This document shows, piece after piece, positions 19,164 to 24,212 of a stretch of 24,212 nt of DNA (position 1 is the stretch's first letter; every line of letters begins with the position of its first letter). The position numbers and the translations under genes were made by a program. This DNA comes from Bdellovibrio sp. (GTDB lineage Bacteria > Bdellovibrionota > Bdellovibrionia > Bdellovibrionales > Bdellovibrionaceae). The notes beneath the pieces were generated by a model. It saw only the letters and a program-made list of their open reading frames with translations, made no database searches and was not told where the DNA came from. The stretch is from assembly GCA_019104905.1 (NCBI GenBank), contig JAHRXB010000019.1, positions 1 through 24,212 of the forward strand, in the 5' to 3' direction.

Positions 19164-20521
19164 TTAAGCGTAGCCCATTAGTCCTTGGAAATAAGTCCTT
19201 AAAGGATGTGACTGACGATATCTGTGCACCGGTAGAAAGATTCCCCTCTCGAGGTTGGATCGGTCTTTTCTTAGGTGCAAAAACGTTGTTGTTGTTCTAC
19301 ATCGGAATTCTTGCTGCGGTTGTCGGCATCGGTATCGGTCTTCTCGGAGTTAACAGTCCGGTTTTCTGGGGTACGATGATCGTAACTTTCGTATTCTGGA
19401 TCGGTATCGGTCACGCCGGCACCCTGATCTCGGCGGTTCTGTTCTTGTTCCGTCAAAAGTGGAGAACTTCGGTTGCGCGTACGGCGGAAGCGATGACGGT
19501 CTTCGCGGTTATGACCGCGGGCTTGTTCCCGTTGCTTCATACAGGTCGTCCGTGGCTTGATTACTGGTTGTTCCCATATCCAAATCAACGTGGACCTTTG
19601 TGGGTGAACTTCCGTTCGCCACTTCTTTGGGACGTGTTCGCAGTTTCTACTTACGCGACTGTATCAATGGTTTTCTGGTACATCGGTTTGGTTCCTGACT
19701 TCGCGACGATTAAAGACCGTGCTAAAAATGCACTTCGTCGTAAGGTTTATGGCGCTCTTTCTTTGGGATGGCGTGGAACTGCTAAGAACTGGAGCCACTA
19801 TGAGATGGTTTACTTGATCTTGGCGGGTCTTTCGACTCCACTTGTTTTGTCGGTTCATACAATCGTCTCCTTCGACTTCGCGGTTTCTAACTTGCCAGGT
19901 TGGCATACGACGATCTTCCCTCCATACTTCGTTGCCGGAGCGATCTTCTCTGGTTTTGCGATGGTTGTGACTTTGATGACATTGGTGCGTATCGGATTCC
20001 CTGAATTCAAGAACTACGTCACTTTGGATCATATGGAAGTGATGAATAAGATCATCATGACCACAGGTATGTTGGTTGGTTATGCTTACGCGTCTGAGTT
20101 CTTCATTGCTTGGTACTCTGGTAACCAATACGAGCGTTTCGTGTTCATCAACCGTGCTTTCGGTCCTTACGGCTGGGCGTACTGGACAATGGTGTCATGT
20201 AACGTTTTGATTCCTCAGTTGTTCTGGTTCAAGAAAATGCGTCGTTCAATCCCTGTGATGTTCGTTGTTTCCATCTTCGTGAACATCGGTATGTGGTTTG
20301 AGCGTTTCGTGATCACAGTGACTTCTTTGCATCGCGACTTCTTGCCATCAAGCTGGGGTATGTATGCGTGGTCATGGTTTGATACTGGGGTTCTGGTTGG
20401 ATCCTTCGGTATGTTCTTGACCTTGTTCTTGTTGTATTTGCGCTTGTTCCCTGCGATCTCCATCGCGGAAGTGAAGCCCGTATTGCATGTGGGTTACGAC
20501 GAAAAAGGAGGGCACCACTAA
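19160..20521 (+). CDS. actC: Alternative complex III subunit ActC, NrfD-like quinol-binding membrane protein
   Basis: ActC is a polytopic membrane subunit of the NrfD/PsrC superfamily and the main candidate for the quinol site of ACIII. The 453-residue protein begins with a cytoplasmic tail, then has about ten hydrophobic segments, starting near residue 37 ([20 protein letters not shown]). Family features include [19 protein letters not shown] and the following [36 protein letters not shown] and [13 protein letters not shown]. It overlaps actB by 4 bases and actD by 1 base (TAATG), so translation of the three is coupled. Length and sequence match the normal ActC, and nothing looks broken. Confidence 0.95.
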
Positions 20522-21042
20522 TGGCTCAATATACTAAAGGTATCGCTGGTATCTGGACTGACGAGCATCTCATTCTTAAGGCGGCTCGTAAAACACGCGA
20601 AGCGGGTTTTACAAAATTTGAAGCCATCTCTGCTTATCCGGTTCATGGAATGGAAGAAGCTTGTGGCATTAAAAGATCATGGATCCCTTATGTCACGTTC
20701 GTGTCGGGCTTTGTGGGAATGATCCTGGGTCTTCTTTTGACCTGGTGGACTTCTGCAGTGGACTGGGCGGTGAATGTCGGTGGTAAGCCGTTCTTCTCAT
20801 TGCCTGCGTTTATTCCTATTATCTTCGAATTGACGATCTTGTTTGCGGCTCTTTGCTCGGTAGCGGCGTTGTTCTATGCGTGTAAAATTCCACGCATTGA
20901 TCCTCCCAATATTGATCCAGATCTTAGCTGTCACAAGTTTGCGATTTTCATTCCTTTCAATGATGTTGGGTATGATGAATCCAAAATTGAGAAGATGTTC
21001 AAAGAGATGGGCGCAACTGAAGTGAAAAAGACGGAGTACTAA
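20521..21042 (+). CDS. actD: Alternative complex III subunit ActD (DUF3341 type)
   Basis: This is a small membrane subunit of ACIII. The 173-residue protein has a soluble N-terminal part with the typical GFTKFEAISAYPVHGMEEA (about 29-47) followed by two membrane helices (about 58-80 and 93-118). A cytoplasmic C-terminal part contains HKFAIFIPFNDVGYDES. It has no haem or iron-sulphur motif, as expected. Its start shares a base with the stop of actC, and its stop is directly followed by the actE start with no spacer. Confidence 0.92.
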   Translation: MAQYTKGIAGIWTDEHLILKAARKTREAGFTKFEAISAYPVHGMEEACGIKRSWIPYVTFVSGFVGMILGLLLTWWTSAVDWAVNVGGKPFFSLPAFIPIIFELTILFAALCSVAALFYACKIPRIDPPNIDPDLSCHKFAIFIPFNDVGYDESKIEKMFKEMGATEVKKTEY

Positions 21043-21621
21043 ATGAGAAGCCTCGTGAACTTATCCATGGGTGTTGCAGCAGCAGGCTTAACAGTTTTGG
21101 CCTTGTCCAGCTGTGGTCCTAGCGGCAATAAGCCCAACATTGAAGTTATCCAAGACATGATGGAATCTCCTGCAATCAAGGCGCAGGAGTATGATGAAAG
21201 CTCTCCTTTCCACAGAGGAATGAGAGTTCCTCCAGAAAACACAGTTCCAGTGGGTTTTGAGCCCTACAAATACGGAACTGATGTGGAGGCCGCATCTAAG
21301 AATTTGAAAAATCCTCTTGCTGGTAAAGTGGATGAAGACACTTTGATCGTAGGTCAAAAATTCTACGAAACAAACTGTGCTCTTTGCCATGGTTACAAAG
21401 GTGAGGGCGGGGTTGCTGCGAAAGCGACTTTGACCGATAAAATGGCTTTGAAGCCACCTCCAGTGGTGAGTGACAAGGTGAAGGCATGGACAGATGGGCA
21501 CCTTTATCATGTGATCACGATGGGGCAGGGTGTGATGGGGCCTTACGCTTCTCACATTCCTCAAAAGTATCGTTGGCAAGTTGTTAACTACATTCGCTTC
21601 CTTGAGAAGCAATCGAAGTAG
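21043..21621 (+). CDS. actE: Alternative complex III subunit ActE, monohaem cytochrome c lipoprotein
   Basis: ActE is the monohaem cytochrome c of ACIII, probably the exit point for electrons to a soluble carrier or oxidase. The 192-residue protein has a lipoprotein signal ending in LALSSC (Cys24 lipidated). A linker is followed by a single cytochrome c domain with CALCH at 112-116 and a likely axial methionine at Met165 (GQGVMGPYAS). This fits known ActE, which is lipidated. The gene follows actD with no gap and lies 8 bases before actF. Its haem is attached by ResB/CcsA. Confidence 0.94.
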   Translation: MRSLVNLSMGVAAAGLTVLALSSCGPSGNKPNIEVIQDMMESPAIKAQEYDESSPFHRGMRVPPENTVPVGFEPYKYGTDVEAASKNLKNPLAGKVDEDTLIVGQKFYETNCALCHGYKGEGGVAAKATLTDKMALKPPPVVSDKVKAWTDGHLYHVITMGQGVMGPYASHIPQKYRWQVVNYIRFLEKQSK

Positions 21622-21629
21622 GTTTTAGA

Positions 21630-22829
21630 ATGGGCGAACATAATCACGTAAATCTACATGTATCTAAATTTGAAGCTCCTGCGAAACTCAAAACTTTGAG
21701 TTTCGCCTTGATCGCCATCGGTCTTTTGACTTTTGTTGTCGGATTGATGAAGAACCAAGAGCGTCTTTGGACTTCTTATTTGGTGGCTTTCTTTTTCTTC
21801 TCTGCCATGGGTGTGAGCGGGCTTTTCTGGATTGCACTCAATAATGTATCAAAAGCGGGCTGGTCTGTTTCTATCCGTCGTTATGCGGAAGCAACAACGG
21901 CTTTCATTCCTGGAATCCTCGTGGGCGGTTTGATCCTTTTGGTAGGCTTCAAACATCTTTATCCTTGGGCGAATTCAGAGACTGTGGCGAACAATGCTGT
22001 TATTGCCGCTAAAACAGGATACCTGAACACCGGCTTCTTTGTTGTACGTCTGTTCATCTTTGCTGTCGGCTGTATGCTCTTCAAATATGTGATGGTCGGC
22101 AACTCTTTGAAGCAAGATCAAACGGGTGATGCGAATTTGACACATAAAAACGTATCTCCGGCTGTAGGCTTCTTGGTGTTCTTTGCTTTGGCCTTCTCTT
22201 TCTTCAGCGTGGACTTGTTGATGTCTTTGTTGCCAACTTGGTACTCAACAATTTTCGGGATCTATACTTTCTCGGGCATGTTCCAAGCGGGTATGGCTTT
22301 CTTGGCGATTGTTGTTGTTCTGATGAAACGTCATGGCTATGTAAAAGGTTATGTGACTGAAGAACATCAGCATGACGTCGTGAAGTACCTAAAGGGCTTC
22401 TCTATTTTCTGGGCTTACATTGCGTTCTCTCAGTTCATGTTGATTTGGTACGCTAACTTACCAGAAGAGACTGAATACTACATCATGAGAGCACAAGGCG
22501 GCTGGATGGGTGTTTCTATGGCCCTTTTGATCTTCCGCTTCGTTGTGCCTTTCTTGGCTCTTCTTCCTCGTGGTGCGAAGAGAAATGACAACCACGTTTT
22601 GTTGGTGTCGGCTCTTGTTTTGGTTATGCAGTACGTGGACATCTACTGGATGGTTTACCCTAACTTCTTCGATGGTCATGTGACTTTCGGATTCTGGGAG
22701 ATCGGTATCTTTGCTGGTTTCGCAGGGGTCTTCTTGCTGACGATCATGTCTTTCTGGAGCAAGCACAGCTTGGTTCCATTGAAAGATCCTCGTCTTCATG
22801 AGGCTGTCAATCACCACGTTGCTTACTAA
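21630..22829 (+). CDS. actF: Alternative complex III subunit ActF, membrane protein
   Basis: ActF is the second large membrane subunit of ACIII, related to ActC at the fold level. The 399-residue protein has a short polar N-terminus and about ten hydrophobic segments from residue 21 (LKTLSFALIAIGLLTFVVGL) to about 380. Typical stretches are SGLFWIALNNVSKAGWSVSIRR, SFFSVDLLMSLLPTWYSTIFGIY, FSQFMLIWYANLPEETEYY and YVDIYWMVYPNF. It is the last gene of the operon; a strong terminator begins 29 bases after its stop. No actG-like or cytochrome oxidase gene follows. Confidence 0.94.
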   Translation: MGEHNHVNLHVSKFEAPAKLKTLSFALIAIGLLTFVVGLMKNQERLWTSYLVAFFFFSAMGVSGLFWIALNNVSKAGWSVSIRRYAEATTAFIPGILVGGLILLVGFKHLYPWANSETVANNAVIAAKTGYLNTGFFVVRLFIFAVGCMLFKYVMVGNSLKQDQTGDANLTHKNVSPAVGFLVFFALAFSFFSVDLLMSLLPTWYSTIFGIYTFSGMFQAGMAFLAIVVVLMKRHGYVKGYVTEEHQHDVVKYLKGFSIFWAYIAFSQFMLIWYANLPEETEYYIMRAQGGWMGVSMALLIFRFVVPFLALLPRGAKRNDNHVLLVSALVLVMQYVDIYWMVYPNFFDGHVTFGFWEIGIFAGFAGVFLLTIMSFWSKHSLVPLKDPRLHEAVNHHVAY

Positions 22830-22858
22830 TTGAGGAACCTCATAGTCCTCTCAAAAAA

Positions 22859-22885
22859 GGGAACTCTTCAGAGTTCCCTTTTTTT
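22859..22885 (+). terminator. Rho-independent terminator of the act operon
   Basis: GGGAACTC (22859-22866) and GAGTTCCC (22871-22878) form a perfect 8-base stem with a TTCA loop, followed by seven T and preceded by six A. It ends the actA-F transcript and could also work in the opposite direction. Confidence 0.92.
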
Positions 22886-23063
22886 ATGGAATTTTCCTAA
22901 GACATTCTCCAGTCCAAAACGTCACACTGGCGGCCATAAAGCTCATTTGACAAAATTCAGCCAAGGTTCAGACAAAGAAAAGTGTGGGATGTATTTTGTC
23001 TCTTTCTTTGGGAAAGCCTTGAGCTTGCTTTGAGATCTCCCTGAGCATGAAGGGGGAGGTTTT

Positions 23064-23585
23064 ATGCGTCTGGCGATTTCGATTTTCTTTATTCTGTCGT
23101 TGTTGATTTCAATCGATAGTTTTGCGGTGGCTTCTTCGCAAAGGCTTCAGCAGTTGGTCGATGCCTACTATCTTAATTTGGCTCAGCCGCGTCCACGACC
23201 CTTGCCGGACCCTCCTGAAAATGCGCCACCTCCCAATACGCCGCCTCGTCCCTCGCCTCGACCTCCGCAGTGTTCTCCCGGCGGATCTCCCAGTCGATGC
23301 ATTGATGCGGTTTGTGCCCAGATGAGTCGATTTGAATGCGATGATCGGGAGGATATGCTGGAGGTGTCGGAGGCATGTCGCAATGTGAATGGCGATTGCG
23401 TGCGCAGTATCTGCAGTCGTGTGAGTCGATTTGCTTGTGATGAAAAGGTCGAGGTGTTCGAAGTCACGGATATGTGTCGAGGCCTTTACGACGTGTCTTG
23501 CATAGATTATGTCTGCAGTCGAATTTCGCGTTTTGACTGTGACGATTTGTCAGAGCTGCGGGAGATCGCTCTTCGTTGCCGTTGA
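23064..23585 (+). CDS. Secreted protein with three C-x4-C-x7-C-x12-C repeats
   Basis: I know no family for this 173-residue protein. GGGGGAGG 4 bases before the ATG is a very strong ribosome-binding site. A Sec signal peptide (about 1-22, ending DSFAVA) is followed by a short helical region (about 24-40). A linker of mostly Pro and Arg (41-69) comes next, and then three repeats fill the C-terminus. The repeats have cysteines at 79/84/92/105, 112/117/125/138 and 146/151/159/172, with identical spacing in all three. Each has the core SRF-x-C-D-D/E and ends Cys-Arg. One extra cysteine (70) precedes them. This suggests three small disulphide-bonded modules on a flexible stalk, either periplasmic or surface-exposed. 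It stands alone between the act terminator and a convergent gene. Confidence 0.8.
   Translation: MRLAISIFFILSLLISIDSFAVASSQRLQQLVDAYYLNLAQPRPRPLPDPPENAPPPNTPPRPSPRPPQCSPGGSPSRCIDAVCAQMSRFECDDREDMLEVSEACRNVNGDCVRSICSRVSRFACDEKVEVFEVTDMCRGLYDVSCIDYVCSRISRFDCDDLSELREIALRCR
23298..23582 (+). repeat. Coding repeat region: three 28-34-residue cysteine modules
   Basis: Modules lie at 23298-23396, 23397-23498 and 23499-23582. The cysteine spacing is exact at protein level, while the other residues and the DNA have diverged. This points to old duplications kept for structure rather than recent slippage. Confidence 0.75.
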
Positions 23586-23602
23586 GAGGATGTAAGAACA
23601 GG

Positions 23603-23623
23603 GGTGCCTGGGGTCCAGGCACC
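23603..23623. terminator. GC-rich hairpin between convergent genes
   Basis: Perfect 9-base arms GGTGCCTGG (23603-23611) and CCAGGCACC (23615-23623) surround GGT. It lies between the ends of two convergent genes but has no T-run on either side, so it may be a bidirectional transcript end or a REP-like element rather than a standard intrinsic terminator. Confidence 0.55.
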
Positions 23624-23631
23624 GGGCAAAG

Positions 23632-23961
23632 TTATTTCGACATTTCGTCTTTGACGTCTTTCATTTTGTCGACCGTGGTGTCTTTCCCTTCTTCCATGCG
23701 ATTTTTCATTTTTTTCGCGGCACAGGCGGCGTCGCCCTCCATGCAGGTCGCCTCTTCCACGCGATGCATGCTTTTTTTAGCCATGCGTTTTGTTTTTCGG
23801 GCGGCTTTCTTGGTTTCGACTTTAGCTTCAGAGGCCAGTTCTTTGGCTTTTTCTTTGCCGGTCTCTAGAGTCTTCTCGGTCTTTTGGCCCATCGTCTCTT
23901 CGGCAAAAGCTAAAGATGTGAAAGCCAAACAGGCCACGAGCGCGATCATAAGAGTTTTCAT
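23632..23961 (-). CDS. Small secreted Lys/Ala/Glu-rich helical protein
   Basis: This is a 109-residue protein with a clear signal peptide (1-20, ending LAFA). AAGGAG lies 6 bases before the ATG. The mature part is very rich in Lys, Glu, Ala and Met and is predicted to be almost entirely helical (EKTLETGKEKAKELASEAK). The pattern recalls late-embryogenesis-abundant or coiled-coil envelope proteins. Two cysteines (73 and 80, in CMEGDAAC) may form a hairpin disulphide. No specific function can be assigned. It is convergent with the cysteine-repeat gene and has a leader of at least 170 bases with an A/T-rich upstream region. Confidence 0.75.
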   Translation of the reverse strand: MKTLMIALVACLAFTSLAFAEETMGQKTEKTLETGKEKAKELASEAKVETKKAARKTKRMAKKSMHRVEEATCMEGDAACAAKKMKNRMEEGKDTTVDKMKDVKDEMSK

Positions 23962-24133
23962 GAGTTCTCCTTGGTAAAATATTGAGTTGATAGTGATTTG
24001 TATTTTTCACTTGGTAAATCAGTAATTTAGCAATGTTGTTTAAAGTTTTATGTGCGACTGTCCACGAGCTTGACAGCCGGAAGCGCCAGGGTTGAGTTGA
24101 GGTTTGGGCTTCAGCTTTGCAATAGATCTTTAT

Positions 24134-24212
24134 ATGAATAATAAGCCCGTACAGGAACTTATCTATCTCAGTTCGAGTCAAAATCTACCTCCCTATCTTC
24201 AGGGGGTGGTGG
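24134..24212 (+). CDS. Possible start of a gene running off the window
   Basis: An ATG at 24134 opens a frame of 26 codons that stays open to the edge (MNNKPVQELIYLSSSQNLPP...). There is no strong ribosome-binding site upstream, and the fragment is too short to identify. Confidence 0.3.
   Translation, partial: MNNKPVQELIYLSSSQNLPPYLQGVV

Noticed and set aside
22947..22952. TTGACA as a -35 box for the cysteine-repeat gene
   Set aside because: Perfect hexamer, but no acceptable -10 at 16-18 bases downstream.
23183..23467. Minus-strand open frame inside the cysteine-repeat gene
   Set aside because: It is a by-product of the G/C-rich proline codons, with no ribosome-binding site and a Gly/Arg low-complexity end.
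23970..24018. Repeated CTTGGTAAA (23970-23978 and 24010-24018)
   Set aside because: Nine-base A/T-rich repeat in a low-complexity leader, and the first copy overlaps a ribosome-binding site; too weak to call.

Overview
The window reads as chromosomal DNA of a free-living Gram-negative bacterium, most likely a member of the Bdellovibrionota (Bdellovibrio-like). The evidence is moderate base composition, strong Shine-Dalgarno sites and dense genes. It also carries a type II secretion (T2SS) operon, a B12-dependent ribonucleotide reductase, a System II cytochrome c maturation pair, a complete alternative complex III (ACIII), and several signal-peptide proteins that I cannot match to named families. 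The lineage call is an inference from gene content, not from a marker gene.

Layout. (1) 1-3378, minus strand: gspC, gspD and the first 39 codons of a probable gspE, the start of a T2SS operon. (2) 3554-4123, plus: an unrecognised 189-residue protein. (3) 4124-4437: a 314-base gap rich in inverted repeats, leading into nrdJ (4438-7068, plus), the class II adenosylcobalamin-dependent ribonucleotide reductase, which ends at a strong bidirectional terminator. (4) 7137-9378, minus: two secreted proteins of unknown function. (5) 9546-11248, minus: a PduO-type cob(I)alamin adenosyltransferase translationally coupled (TAATG) to a GNAT-like protein. (6) 11327-12139, plus: an N-formylglutamate amidohydrolase family protein, divergent from the adenosyltransferase gene. 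(7) 12235-15275, plus: resB and ccsA, 2 bases apart. (8) 15472-22829, plus: actA-actB-actC-actD-actE-actF, tightly packed or overlapping, closed by a rho-independent terminator. (9) 23064-23961: a secreted protein with three strictly spaced cysteine repeats, convergent with a small secreted Lys/Ala-rich protein. (10) 24134-24212: a possible partial gene running off the right edge.

How the genes fit together. ResB/CcsA attach haem to periplasmic CXXCH motifs, and the operon just downstream needs six such attachments (five in ActA, one in ActE). The 12.2-22.8 kb block is therefore a coherent respiratory module: a quinol oxidase that replaces the bc1 complex, together with its haem-attachment machinery. 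No terminal oxidase follows actF before the terminator. NrdJ needs adenosylcobalamin, and the adenosyltransferase about 3.6 kb away makes it, so these two form a functional pair although they are on opposite strands. I recognise no mobile element, CRISPR array, tRNA or rRNA. Most of the window is ordinary core genome. The least explained parts are the cysteine-repeat protein, the two secreted proteins at 7.1-9.4 kb and the repeat-rich nrdJ leader.
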